Shown piece by piece: positions 35,122 through 43,815 of a stretch of DNA of 64,000 nucleotides (its first letter is position 1; every line of letters begins with the position of its first letter). The DNA is taken from NCBI RefSeq assembly GCF_007641255.1, contig NZ_CP036259.1, positions 3,288,501 through 3,352,500 of the forward strand, written 5' to 3'. Both the position numbers and the translations under genes were made by a program. Below the pieces are notes generated by a model, which ran no database searches, was not told the DNA's origin, and saw nothing but the letters and a program-made list of their open reading frames with translations. This stretch comes from Sporomusa termitida. Lineage in GTDB: Bacteria; Bacillota; Negativicutes; Sporomusales; Sporomusaceae.

Positions 35122-36417
35122 TTACTGCACCGGTAAGCCCATGGCCTGTTCCAGTTTAACTTTGTTGAGATTGTAATCATACAAGGCCTGGATATAATCC
35201 TTTTGCGCCGAGTCCAGCGATAATACCGCATCGCGCAAATCAAGGTTGGTGCCAATCCCGGCCTCATACCGGGCTTTCTGGATCATTAGACTTTCGGCGG
35301 CATAGTTGACAGATACCTTATTGGAATCAATCCGCTTCTCGGCTTCCTGCATACTCAAGTAATACTCACGGACATTCAAAAGGATAGTATCACGCTGCTG
35401 CTCAGCCTTATCCAGCACCATATCCACATTATGGCGGGCTTGCTTAACGTTGGCACTGGTTAAACCGGTGTCAAACACATTGATCGATGTGGTTAATTTC
35501 AATAGCCAGTTGCTATTTTTCGCGCCGACGAAATGGCTGTCATACCAGCCCTGCTCGGCCGTCAGATTAACCGCCGGCCGCCGGCCGCTTTTGGCGATAT
35601 CCACATCATAATTGGCACTGGCGATTTTGGCCTCATATTGAACCAGCTCGGGCCGGTGCTCCCCGGCATACTGCAGGCATTCCGCCAGCGTTTTAGGATA
35701 TTTTTCATAAGTAAACTCATCTTTTAGCGTAACCTCGGCCGCATGGGGCAACCCCATCGCATTGTTCAGGGCCGCTACGGCATTGGTATAATTATTTTGG
35801 GCTTTTACCAGATTATCCTGAGCACTGGCCAGATCCACCTGGCTTGACAACACATCGGTCTTTGCTACCAGGCCCAGGCCAAATTTATCATTAACCAGCT
35901 GCAGGTGTTCCTCATAGTTCCTGACCGTCTCCTGATTCACTTGGACTTCATTACGGTATTCCAGCACGGTAAGGTAATTGGACACCACGGTCAGCTTCAG
36001 CTGTTGTTTGGCTGCCTCCACCTCCAGATCGGCCACCGTAAGCTCAAGCTTAGCCTGTTTTATTTGATTCTCCAGCTTTCCGCCGGAATACAGCGGCAAG
36101 GTGAGCGCGACCTGGTTCGCAAAATCTGACGTATATTCATATGTAGAGGTTCCGGTCGCCGCCGGCGGCGTGTTGTAGCGCTGGTCGGTATGGGTAAAAT
36201 CGAGGGAGAGTCCTTTATTGCTCCGGGCTGCTTTCATGGCCCAATACGCTTTTTCCCTGGCCGATTTTGCATATTTGAGATCATGGTTATTCTGTAAGGC
36301 CAGGGCGATACTGTCTGCTACCGATAACTCCACCGCCGTGGCCAACACCGGCGGGGTTACTGTCATTAGCATGACGACAGGGATAATTGCCAGGAAATAC
36401 CGCTGGTATTTCTTCAT
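35122..36417 (-). CDS. TolC-like outer membrane efflux protein
   Basis: 431 residues with a cleavable signal peptide (FLAIIPVVMLMTVTPPVLATA). Two OEP repeats are visible, each with an ALQNNHDLKYAKSAREKAYW or PELVQYEAKIASANYDVDIAKSG type helix and a C-terminal LEQAMGLP or LNNAMGLP motif. The start follows AGGAGG by 7 nt. It forms the outer-membrane exit duct and is the first gene of the tripartite efflux operon. Confidence 0.94.
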   Translation of the reverse strand: MKKYQRYFLAIIPVVMLMTVTPPVLATAVELSVADSIALALQNNHDLKYAKSAREKAYWAMKAARSNKGLSLDFTHTDQRYNTPPAATGTSTYEYTSDFANQVALTLPLYSGGKLENQIKQAKLELTVADLEVEAAKQQLKLTVVSNYLTVLEYRNEVQVNQETVRNYEEHLQLVNDKFGLGLVAKTDVLSSQVDLASAQDNLVKAQNNYTNAVAALNNAMGLPHAAEVTLKDEFTYEKYPKTLAECLQYAGEHRPELVQYEAKIASANYDVDIAKSGRRPAVNLTAEQGWYDSHFVGAKNSNWLLKLTTSINVFDTGLTSANVKQARHNVDMVLDKAEQQRDTILLNVREYYLSMQEAEKRIDSNKVSVNYAAESLMIQKARYEAGIGTNLDLRDAVLSLDSAQKDYIQALYDYNLNKVKLEQAMGLPVQ

Positions 36418-36573
36418 ACTAAAACCTCCTGAAAAAATTATTCTGTTTGTGAATGCTGGGGATTCGCCTCAGAGCAAGCGCAGTGTTGAATGCTGGCTTG
36501 GATTGTAGTAGTACTCATGATATAATATAAATATTAATATACTATTAACATCCAAATATATTCAATATATGCG

Positions 36574-36597
36574 TATAGTAAAGTTTTATTTACTATA
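36574..36597. promoter_or_regulatory. Candidate MarR operator in the divergent promoter
   Basis: TATAGTAAA and its exact complement TTTACTATA are separated by 6 bp. The site lies between the efflux operon and the marR gene, in AT-rich DNA where both promoters must be. Confidence 0.55.
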
Positions 36598-36652
36598 TTA
36601 TATATTAATCCTATTATGATATCCTGTCAATAAAAAATAAGGAGTGCTTGTT

Positions 36653-37087
36653 TTGGATCGCGTAAAAACCGCTGAAATGATGTTTCATTTAATTCCGCTC
36701 CTTGATAAGGAGTTTGTGAGGCCGGTTGAACAACAATTTAAAACGATTCTTACTACGGCGCAAGTGCATGTACTGGCGATGCTAAGAGAAAAAAAGGCCA
36801 CGATGACGGAACTTTCCCAGGCAATGCTTATGTCCAAGCAGCAGATGACACCGATTATTGATAAACTGGTGGCAGCAGGTTTTGTCCGGAGAGAATACGA
36901 TAACATTGACCGGCGAATTATCCGCATAGGCATAACCGCGTCCGGCTTGAACATTTGTGAGAGCATAAAAGCAAAAGCAATGCTGCTATTAGAGCAGAAA
37001 ATTGAACGTCTAGAGGAACAGGATGTGCTGCGGCTAAATAAGGCGATCAGTGAATTGCAGCAAGCCATAACGAAAATGGCTTACTGA
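36653..37087 (+). CDS. MarR-family transcriptional regulator
   Basis: 144 residues from a TTG at 36653, which is 8 nt after AAGGAG. The winged helix reads TTAQVHVLAMLREKKATMTELSQAMLMSKQQMTPIIDKLVAAGFVRREYDNIDRRIIRI, including the DxRR wing. It is divergent from the RND efflux operon with a palindrome between them, so it most likely represses that operon and itself and responds to a toxic small molecule. Confidence 0.9.
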   Translation: MDRVKTAEMMFHLIPLLDKEFVRPVEQQFKTILTTAQVHVLAMLREKKATMTELSQAMLMSKQQMTPIIDKLVAAGFVRREYDNIDRRIIRIGITASGLNICESIKAKAMLLLEQKIERLEEQDVLRLNKAISELQQAITKMAY

Positions 37088-37101
37088 TAAGCCGCAATAA
37101 A

Positions 37102-37154
37102 GACAAGGCAAGAGACCGGTGGTATGCAACCACCGGTCTCTTGCCTTGTCTTTT
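37102..37154 (+). terminator. Terminator of marR with an exceptionally long stem
   Basis: A 22-bp perfect stem (37102-37123 with 37129-37150) around a 5-nt loop, followed by TTTT. Confidence 0.9.
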
Positions 37155-37189
37155 ACCGCTGCGGGGACATAGCTTTTGCCCCGCCCCGA

Positions 37190-37453
37190 TCAGCCCTTAT
37201 GACTAATTTTACTGCCATTAAACAAAAACCGCATCAGCGTCAGCACCGCGGCCGGATTCATCTGCTCGTCATAGCCCAACTCTTTAAACTCAGCTCTGAC
37301 GCTCGCTTTGCCGGCCTGGGAAAGCACTGCCAGGCTGCGAATTTCAGCAACAACCGCTTTAATCTCATCGTTATCCATCAAGGCAATGATGCGTTGGCCC
37401 TTTTCCCTGCCCATAAGCATCAGAAAAATGGCCACCTTGTGTAGTGGCGTCAC
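37190..37453 (-). CDS. Small stand-alone protein resembling the FliG N-terminal domain
   Basis: 87 residues from a GTG at 37453, with GGAGG 9 nt upstream. LHKVAIFLMLMGREKGQRIIALMDNDEIKAVVAEIRSLAVLS looks like the N-terminal repeat of the flagellar switch protein FliG (KAAILLLSLGEE...LDEEEIEALTREIARL). The middle and C-terminal FliG domains are absent, and no flagellar genes are nearby. It could be an adaptor to the flagellar MS ring or unrelated. The family call is tentative. Confidence 0.5.
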   Translation of the reverse strand: MTPLHKVAIFLMLMGREKGQRIIALMDNDEIKAVVAEIRSLAVLSQAGKASVRAEFKELGYDEQMNPAAVLTLMRFLFNGSKISHKG

Positions 37454-37604
37454 TACGAACTGCCTCCTCTTAGCCCCTGCGAACCGGCCCCGCCGGCAGC
37501 CAAGCCTCGCTTTTATCCCCGTTAATTCTACCACTTAGCTTATATTACGTAAAGCCGGCGTTTTAGCCGGACTCGCCTGGCAAGCGGAGGCATCCTGAGG
37601 CTTG

Positions 37605-37827
37605 TTAACCTGATTTTCTAATATCATCCAGTATTTCCAATATTTCTTTTTCATTGTCCTTGGTGCCAAATAGCGCGCCCCAACCAAAATTTCTTTGAAA
37701 AAGACCGTCATAGGCACTGTCATGAAAAGATTTCAGATAATATTTTGATCTGACGCTCTGCTAAAATTGCGGCCAGTAATTGGGCCTCAAATTCGTCCTC
37801 TATTGTTGCTATCTTAATATATTCCAT
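37605..37827 (-). pseudogene. Frameshifted small DUF2007-like gene
   Basis: An ATG at 37827 behind GAGGTG opens MEYIKIATIEDEFEAQLLAAILAERQIK. The frame then hits a stop, but continuing in the next frame gives YYLKSFHDSAYDGLFQ, then GWGALFGTKDNEKEILEILDDIRKSG and a stop. The two halves join at an A4 run (ATCAAAATAT), so one extra A breaks the gene. The joined product of ~73 residues looks like a small conserved protein of the signal-transducing DUF2007 sort. It may be a real pseudogene or a sequencing error. Confidence 0.6.
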
Positions 37828-37869
37828 GAAAGCACCTCGCAATTTTGGTCTGGTTAAGCAGCTTACAGT

Positions 37870-37900
37870 TAAAAATCCTTGCACCATGAGGCACAAGGAT
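37870..37900 (-). terminator. Terminator of the ABC importer/flavoprotein operon
   Basis: ATCCTTG pairs with CAAGGAT with inner CC/GG pairing, and five T follow on the minus strand. Confidence 0.8.
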
Positions 37901-37969
37901 AGAATAACCCATACTTAGAAACACAAACGGAAAATAATCTGCCCCGGCCCGAGTTGGATAGTGCACCTT

Positions 37970-39652
37970 TTATTTAATTTGCTCACGCCAATGCAACCGG
38001 GTTTCACCCGCGGCCTCAGCAATCGTCAGAAACTTGCCGTTTAATAACGGATTGGTGAACGTATAGTCCGAACGCTTGTGCAAGCCCCTTGTTTCCTTTC
38101 TTTCTCTGGCAGTGATGCAAAGCAAACGGCCAATTTGCAGAAGATCAAAACATTCTAAGGCGCGCATCAGTTCATGGGCTGTTTGTACGCCAATGGCTGC
38201 TTTCGCTTTTTGCTCTAACTGGTCTAGGTAAAGCAGCGCGGTGGTGAGAAGGTTTTCCGAACGCACAAAGGTCACGCCGGCATAGTCGTTCATAATTTGC
38301 TGAATGGCCGCATTGAGGTCCTGCCAGGGCTCGCCGTCCGCCCGCGATAACAAAACATTGCAAAAAGCGGTTTTTTCAACAACAGTACAGTGATCCACCA
38401 AATTATCATTAGTCAATGTACTGTCCTGGGCATAGCGGGCAGCATTTTCCCCGGCAATTCGTCCCATAACTGCCGCCCCGGAAATATCGGCCCGAAAGTT
38501 TCCGACTTCATCACCCGCTGCATACAAGCCGCTAACATTGGTGGCAGCCTGTTCGTCAATTTCGATGCCCCGGCCAATCAGAATGGGCTCATATCTGGTA
38601 AATTCGACCTTATGCCTGGTAAGGTCGATTCCCTCGTGTTCCATAGCATCCAGCAGCGAGGTATCGCCTTCGCACTCTAAGCCCCACCGCATATATTCCA
38701 GATCCGCGGGCGAGGTCTCTGAACAGTCCATGTACACAGGGCCGGTGCCATTTTGCATTTTGTCGGTAAATACAGAATGCCAGACGTCGGCAGTAATATC
38801 GCCTAGCTCCCGGGTGGGCTTGGTTACAAATGGCCCTACCGGTTTTCCCTCCGGGTCATTCAGGATCCCGATCCATGTTGCTTTGCCGCACCGTTCGAAA
38901 TACTTAGGACCGGCATGGGTATTAGGAATTTCAAGATTGATCAACCGGGCGCCGGCTCTGTAGGCGGCGGCCCGCCCCCCGCCGGCGTTAGCCGGGCAAT
39001 GGGCTGTATTAAATAATTTAGTAGGCGTGATTGACGGATATAACCGGCTGGTATTGCCGGTAGCGGCAATGATCGTTTTGGTGCGGAACAGTACTAATGA
39101 CGGTTCTGCCGCCGCAATGTCCAAGCCAACTGCACCGATGATTTTATGGGAACTATCGGTTATAAACTCAATAACCGGGGTTTTGTTGACAATTCGCACG
39201 CCCCGTTTGCGGGCTTCGTCGGTAAGCACCTGTTTCTGGTTATACCCATTATATTTCAAAAATATTCTTCTTCGGCCCGGATAGGCATGGCCATTGAATT
39301 CCCACTCGCCATGCGGCTGCATATCAATACCCCATGTATGCCAGTCCTTTACCACCTCAAACGATCTTGCGGCAAATATGGCCTGGATTTTCGGATCGGC
39401 ATTACCGCCCACCAGGGACATGTTGTGTTCGACCAGATATTCTTCCACTGTACATTGATGATACTCGGGGATATAACAGGTAAAATGATCATTGCCTGTC
39501 GCCCCTGATCCGCTTCTTCTGGTATCGCCTTTATCGGCAAGAACAACTTGGGCGCCACTGTCAGCCGCGGCAATCGCCGCCATTAAACCGGCGATACCGC
39601 CGCCCACCACCAGGACATCGCTCTCTATTGCTTCCTGCTTTATCTTAATCAT
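37970..39652 (-). CDS. FAD-dependent fumarate reductase/APS reductase alpha-like flavoprotein
   Basis: 560 residues from the ATG at 39652. The FAD-binding Rossmann motif is VVGGGIAGLMAAIAAADSGA and the C-terminal FAD segment is GLYAAGDEVGNFRADISGAA. The length and the immediately preceding two-cluster ferredoxin resemble the AprA/AprB layout. It overlaps the ferredoxin gene by 8 bp. Genuine adenylylsulfate reductase function is unlikely without other sulfate-reduction genes, so it is better viewed as an oxidoreductase acting on the compound imported by the co-transcribed ABC transporter. Confidence 0.82.
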   Translation of the reverse strand: MIKIKQEAIESDVLVVGGGIAGLMAAIAAADSGAQVVLADKGDTRRSGSGATGNDHFTCYIPEYHQCTVEEYLVEHNMSLVGGNADPKIQAIFAARSFEVVKDWHTWGIDMQPHGEWEFNGHAYPGRRRIFLKYNGYNQKQVLTDEARKRGVRIVNKTPVIEFITDSSHKIIGAVGLDIAAAEPSLVLFRTKTIIAATGNTSRLYPSITPTKLFNTAHCPANAGGGRAAAYRAGARLINLEIPNTHAGPKYFERCGKATWIGILNDPEGKPVGPFVTKPTRELGDITADVWHSVFTDKMQNGTGPVYMDCSETSPADLEYMRWGLECEGDTSLLDAMEHEGIDLTRHKVEFTRYEPILIGRGIEIDEQAATNVSGLYAAGDEVGNFRADISGAAVMGRIAGENAARYAQDSTLTNDNLVDHCTVVEKTAFCNVLLSRADGEPWQDLNAAIQQIMNDYAGVTFVRSENLLTTALLYLDQLEQKAKAAIGVQTAHELMRALECFDLLQIGRLLCITARERKETRGLHKRSDYTFTNPLLNGKFLTIAEAAGETRLHWREQIK

Positions 39653-39890
39653 GATTCCGGCCCCCGGCACCAACTGCTTCTCTATATAATAACGACATCG
39701 GCAACGGCAATTTCAGCCTGATCGCTTGCGCCGGGCAATCCAGGACACAGGCGTTGCAATGCCAGCAGTCGTCTTTATAGATGGGGCTAGGCACCGCCTT
39801 CTTTTTGGCCGGGCCATAGACATCAAGCCCGCAAATCTCGGCACACTTTCCGCACCTTATACATTTACCCGCATCAACAATTGGCGGCAT
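39645..39890 (-). CDS. Ferredoxin-like protein with two [4Fe-4S] motifs (AprB-like)
   Basis: 81 residues. The first cluster motif is CIRCGKCAEICG and the second is CWHCNACVLDCP. The C-terminal tail IRLKLPLPMSLL resembles the AprB/ferredoxin partner of AprA-type flavoproteins. It sits between the binding-protein and flavoprotein genes and would feed electrons to, or take them from, the flavoprotein. Confidence 0.88.
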   Translation of the reverse strand: MPPIVDAGKCIRCGKCAEICGLDVYGPAKKKAVPSPIYKDDCWHCNACVLDCPAQAIRLKLPLPMSLLYREAVGAGGRNHD

Positions 39891-39909
39891 ATTCTCACAT
39901 TCTTTCTGC

Positions 39910-40923
39910 TTATTTCTTTATGGCTTTGCTGGCCTCCTGGTAATAGCTGCTGTCAATCCATTGATCCAGATCAGGTTTGTCCCTGATTAATTCGTTGGCA
40001 AATAAGAAGTTGGCAACGCCGGCAAAGGCCTTTTTGGCCGCATCGCCGGCCACCACGTTGAAATCAATTTTTTGATCAGGGAATAACAGGGCCAGGGCCT
40101 CCAGCGGGTAACCTGATTTCTCAAGAATAGTAATTGCTTCCTGACTATTGGCTTTTGCATACTCACCGGCTTGAATCAATGCACTGACCACTGCGGTAAC
40201 TGCTTCTTTATTGGCTTGTGCGTAGGCGCTGCGGGCGATAATGCCGTGACTGCCCTTCCACTCGGGGTTGTCAGCGCCAGACAGCAAAATTACACCGTGC
40301 CCGGATTTAACGATTTGCGCTTCCTGCACTGCGGAAAGCACTGCGGCGTCAACCGTTTTACTGATGATCGCTGCCGCCGCATCCTGGGAGGTCATATTGA
40401 CAAATTCAATATCGTTGATTGTTAAATTATTGGCAGTAAGCATATCGGCCAGCGATTTATGCATATACGAACCCTTGAGGGTGGCGACCTTTTTCCCTTT
40501 TAAAGCCTGGATAGACGTTACGCCTGCATCCTTGGGCACCACCAGGGCGGCATCGTTAAAGCCCACTTCGGCGGCGACTAAAACCGTATCGACGCCGTTG
40601 CTTTTGGCAATGGTAACAGGTACGTCACCTGACGATGCCATATCAATACTGCTGCCGGCGATCGCCTCATTAATGGCCGGACCGGCACCGGTAAACGGTA
40701 TGGCCTCTAACTGATAGCCGGCTTTATCCAGCTCTGCTTTTAGAAAACCTTTGTCTATCGCGATCGCCAGGGCATCATTGGGAAAGGATTTACCACTATC
40801 GACATAACCAATTCTCACAACTTTTGCCGCTTCGCCGGCGCCCGTTGGACTTGATTTACCGGCGCAGCCGGCAACAAATACCCCCAATACCAGTAAGGCA
40901 GCCAAAAACGTTTTCAATCTCAT
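39910..40923 (-). CDS. ABC importer substrate-binding lipoprotein (SsuA/TauA/NMT1 type)
   Basis: 337 residues. The signal peptide ends in a lipobox, VFVAGC, so the mature protein is tethered by a lipidated Cys. RIGYVDSGKSFPNDALAIAIDKGFLKAEL and DMASSGDVPVTIAKSNGVDTV fit the aliphatic sulfonate/nitrate/taurine binding protein family. The start has GGAGGGAATT upstream. The substrate is not predictable beyond a small organic or sulfonated acid. Confidence 0.88.
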   Translation of the reverse strand: MRLKTFLAALLVLGVFVAGCAGKSSPTGAGEAAKVVRIGYVDSGKSFPNDALAIAIDKGFLKAELDKAGYQLEAIPFTGAGPAINEAIAGSSIDMASSGDVPVTIAKSNGVDTVLVAAEVGFNDAALVVPKDAGVTSIQALKGKKVATLKGSYMHKSLADMLTANNLTINDIEFVNMTSQDAAAAIISKTVDAAVLSAVQEAQIVKSGHGVILLSGADNPEWKGSHGIIARSAYAQANKEAVTAVVSALIQAGEYAKANSQEAITILEKSGYPLEALALLFPDQKIDFNVVAGDAAKKAFAGVANFLFANELIRDKPDLDQWIDSSYYQEASKAIKK

Positions 40924-40943
40924 ACAATTCCCTCCAATTTTTT

Positions 40944-41714
40944 TTAAAGATAATACTCAGGATCACGTTTTTTCGAGTCAAAAAACTCTTGCATTATCTG
41001 GGCCTTAAGCAAGCTAAAGTAATGGCCTGTTCTTTCCCGGGGCCGCGCCAGATCGACCGTAAATATTTTTTTGATTGATGCCGGCCGGTTGGTATTAATG
41101 ACAACGCGATCACCCAGATAGATTGCTTCATCAATATCATGAGTAACAAGAATCATCGTCGTTTTTTGTTGTTCCCAAATCTTTAGTACCTCATCTTGCA
41201 TTTGAATTCTTGTTAATGCATCTAACGCGCCAAATGGCTCATCCAAAAGTAAAATATCCGGTTTGTGTACAAACGCGCGGGCAATTGCCGTCCGCTGGGC
41301 CATACCGCCGGACAGCTGATGCGGATACGCCTTTTCGAACCCCTTTAAGCCCACAAGCTCAATATGTTCGCGTATTCTGCCCTGCTTTTCCTGTTCAGCC
41401 AGGCCATATAAACCAAAACCAATGTTCTCCGCCACCGTCAGCCACGGCAGCAGCCTGTGGTCCTGAAAAATCATGCCTCTGTGTACGTCCGATTCCCGCA
41501 GGTCCTGACCGCCGCAAAGTACTGTTCCGGCCGAATATTCAACAAGGCCGGCAATAATTTTCAGCAACGTACTTTTGCCGCAGCCGCTGTGGCCAACGAT
41601 ACTGACAAATTCCCCTTCTTTAATATCGAGAGTAATATTATCCAATACTGGTATCGACTCAGACCCAACCCAAAAGCTTTTACTCAAAGCATTAATATGT
41701 AAGTCAAATCCCAT
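40944..41714 (-). CDS. ABC importer ATP-binding protein (SsuB/TauB type)
   Basis: 256 residues from the ATG at 41714, with GGGAGGGG upstream. Walker A is GHSGCGKST, the signature motif is LSGGMAQRTAIARA, Walker B is DILLLDEPFGALD and the switch His is in LVTHDIDEA. It energises the importer together with the permease (whose stop overlaps this region's upstream side) and the binding protein. Confidence 0.94.
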   Translation of the reverse strand: MGFDLHINALSKSFWVGSESIPVLDNITLDIKEGEFVSIVGHSGCGKSTLLKIIAGLVEYSAGTVLCGGQDLRESDVHRGMIFQDHRLLPWLTVAENIGFGLYGLAEQEKQGRIREHIELVGLKGFEKAYPHQLSGGMAQRTAIARAFVHKPDILLLDEPFGALDALTRIQMQDEVLKIWEQQKTTMILVTHDIDEAIYLGDRVVINTNRPASIKKIFTVDLARPRERTGHYFSLLKAQIMQEFFDSKKRDPEYYL

Positions 41715-41727
41715 TGCCTGCCCCTCC

Positions 41728-42531
41728 CTATGCTCGTTGCCATTTGAGCACATACCTGGCTATTGCTTTAATAACGAAATCCATTATGCCGCCGATACAA
41801 CCAATTAAAATCATATATACAATTACCACATCAGATTGCATTAGGTTGCGGGCGTCATTAATCCTGTACCCGACGCCGGCGGTGGCGGCAATCATTTCGG
41901 CCGCCACAATGGACATCCAGGCCGTGCTGGCTCCGAGCCGCAGCCCAACGAAGATGGACGATAAGGCCCCGGGCAGATAAATGCGCAGGAGAATATCTCT
42001 TTTCTTGATTTTATACAGCTTGGCAAATTCTAACAGACCTTGGGGCACACCGGTAATCCCGTTCACCGTATTTAATAAAACCGGGAAGAAGGAACCGGTA
42101 ATAATTAAAATTACTTTTGATGCATCGCCAATGCCAAACCATAATATCAACAGCGGAATCCAGGCTAAGGGCGGAATTTGCCTCAGCCCGTTAAGCACCG
42201 GATCAAACAATCGCTTGACCCGGGGAAAAATCCCCATTAAAATCCCGGCTGTCAACCCTAACAGACTGCCGCCAATGTAGCCCTGCAAAACGATGGATAA
42301 GGAGGAAATTAAGTCTTTTGCCAGCAGCCCGTTTGTTAAGTTCTTGGTAAAGGCACTCCATATCTTGGTTAGCGGCGGCATTAAAATCGGCGGAAAGATT
42401 TCGCTGCTGCTTAAATACCACCAGCAGAAAATCAAAGTTAGAGGAACAATGCCGTTATTAGCGAGGTTAACCAGGCCGGTAAGTGATATTCTCCGGGAGA
42501 TTTGTTTTTCTTTCCCTGTTTCTAACGCCAC
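41728..42531 (-). CDS. ABC importer permease (SsuC/TauC type)
   Basis: 267 residues from a GTG at 42531 that is 8 nt after AGGAG. An ATG at 42573 would add 14 residues but has no ribosome binding site. About six hydrophobic segments are present. The cytoplasmic EAA loop is readable around EFAKLYKIKKRDILLRIYLPGALSSIFVGLR, and GASTAWMSIVAAEMIAATAGVGY is typical of this permease group. It is the first gene of the operon, behind a strong promoter and a terminator-bearing leader. Confidence 0.9.
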   Translation of the reverse strand: MALETGKEKQISRRISLTGLVNLANNGIVPLTLIFCWWYLSSSEIFPPILMPPLTKIWSAFTKNLTNGLLAKDLISSLSIVLQGYIGGSLLGLTAGILMGIFPRVKRLFDPVLNGLRQIPPLAWIPLLILWFGIGDASKVILIITGSFFPVLLNTVNGITGVPQGLLEFAKLYKIKKRDILLRIYLPGALSSIFVGLRLGASTAWMSIVAAEMIAATAGVGYRINDARNLMQSDVVIVYMILIGCIGGIMDFVIKAIARYVLKWQRA

Positions 42532-42592
42532 ATCATTCACTCCTACACTTCCTGGGGCTATCCGTCTCTGCATTGTAAAACGGTTAAGACAA

Positions 42593-42655
42593 ACAAAAAA
42601 AGCTGCAAACCTAAACTGCCATGCTAATGGCGCGTGTTAGGTCTTCAGCTTTCTG
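42593..42655 (-). promoter_or_regulatory. Leader hairpin/attenuator of the ABC importer operon
   Basis: On the minus strand AAAGCTG...ACCTAA pairs with TTTAGGT...CAGCTTT around an inner GCCAT-TAGC-ATGGC hairpin. Seven T follow. It sits between the promoter at 42684-42713 and the permease gene, so transcription must pass it. No known riboswitch class is recognised. Confidence 0.6.
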
Positions 42656-42683
42656 ATCAACCACAGAATGTTTAATTAGGTAG

Positions 42684-42713
42684 ATTATAGCAATATTTTT
42701 GTCGAAATGTCAA
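42684..42713 (-). promoter_or_regulatory. Consensus sigma-A promoter of the ABC importer operon
   Basis: Minus strand TTGACA (42708-42713) and TATAAT (42684-42689) with an 18-bp spacer: both hexamers match consensus exactly. The stretch 42714-43028 otherwise shows no convincing gene. Confidence 0.75.
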
Positions 42714-43028
42714 CCTACTTTTGCCAAAACAAGTCGAAAACACATATATTCCCGGGCTATTACCCTGTAGATTAAATATGTCAATATGTCCGATATGTGC
42801 GGCTCCTCCGCCTTGCATTGCGAAAAAATCTACGCAAACTATTCCATCGCTTTTAAGAAAGATGAAGTACTTGTAATTTTCTCTATATTCTACTTTAAAT
42901 CCTTTGTTTTTTTGCTTTAATATACTCAATAGAGAGACAAAAAATGATTTTGTCCATATATATGCACGCAAACAGCATTCTGATCACCAGGAGGCAGTTT
43001 GAAGACACTACTCAATAAAGAAAACAAT

Positions 43029-43065
43029 AACAGCGATATCTCAAAATAAATGAGACATCGCTGTT
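43029..43065 (-). terminator. Terminator after the lipoprotein gene
   Basis: AACAGCGATNTCTCA pairs with TGAGANATCGCTGTT, one mismatch in 15 bp. On the minus strand ATTGTTTTC follows. Confidence 0.75.
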
Positions 43066-43132
43066 ATCCAGCCGGTTCTATATCCCGGCAAGTTAGAGCA
43101 GATTCTTTCAGGAGACTGAAACGGAGCATGTA

Positions 43133-43714
43133 TTACCTTGCCCTGACAAGCTCAAAAAATACCCCGCCCCCGGCCAGAATTAAAGTGTCATTATCTTTAA
43201 TAAAGAAAATACAGCCATTGCCTTGTGCATCTGCCGCCTGGATTTGGCTAATAGCATCGCTCGTGATACCAAGTGCAGCAAGTGTAAGACGATAGGCGGT
43301 TACAAAATCACTTGCAGAAACAACCGTTTTCTTATATACAGGGTTAATCGCTATATCGTCTACATATTTTAATTGGTCACCAAAACAGCTTGCTTGTTCT
43401 TGGGAAAAGCTTAGCTTTCTCCCCGCTATACTTTTTATGTCATCCTGACTATAAGTTCCTACCGGACCATAGGCCAGTACTTTCTTAATAACCCACTGGC
43501 CATAAAATATCTCCTGATTTATTGTTGTCCCGGCCGAAGTAGTGGCGCCATTTTGTGGTGTTGCTATTATTTTGTCAGCTTGGGGCTGAATAGCTGCTGT
43601 GTTTTGCGTATCGCTTACCGACTTGGTTGGCGATTCATTGGCCGCTTGCTTTACACAGCCTGCTATAACAACACTTAAAGAAATAAGTGAAATTACCACT
43701 ATGAGTTTAGTCAT
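43133..43714 (-). CDS. Putative lipoprotein of unknown function
   Basis: 193 residues from the ATG at 43714, with GGAGG 5 nt upstream. The N-terminus has a lipoprotein signal peptide ending in VVIAGC. A Ser/Thr/Gln-rich linker of ~45 residues follows, then a globular domain (IFYGQWVIKKVLAYGPVGTYSQDDIKSIAGRKLSFS and CIFFIKDNDTLILAGGGVFFELVR) that looks like a small lipocalin-like beta domain. I do not recognise the family. It stands alone between terminators. Confidence 0.75.
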   Translation of the reverse strand: MTKLIVVISLISLSVVIAGCVKQAANESPTKSVSDTQNTAAIQPQADKIIATPQNGATTSAGTTINQEIFYGQWVIKKVLAYGPVGTYSQDDIKSIAGRKLSFSQEQASCFGDQLKYVDDIAINPVYKKTVVSASDFVTAYRLTLAALGITSDAISQIQAADAQGNGCIFFIKDNDTLILAGGGVFFELVRAR

Positions 43715-43815
43715 AAACTCCTCCATTAGTTATATTCTTGCTTCTTTTCCCAATATCATTATAAATCAAAGGAATTAAGGTTGCTATATTGAAGGAGCTG
43801 CCACTTTTATCCCTG

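Noticed and set aside
42672-42971. 99-residue minus-strand frame (VEYRENYKYFIFLKSDGIV...)
   Set aside because: It has no convincing ribosome binding site, and its 3' part contains the consensus promoter of the ABC operon. No family recognised.
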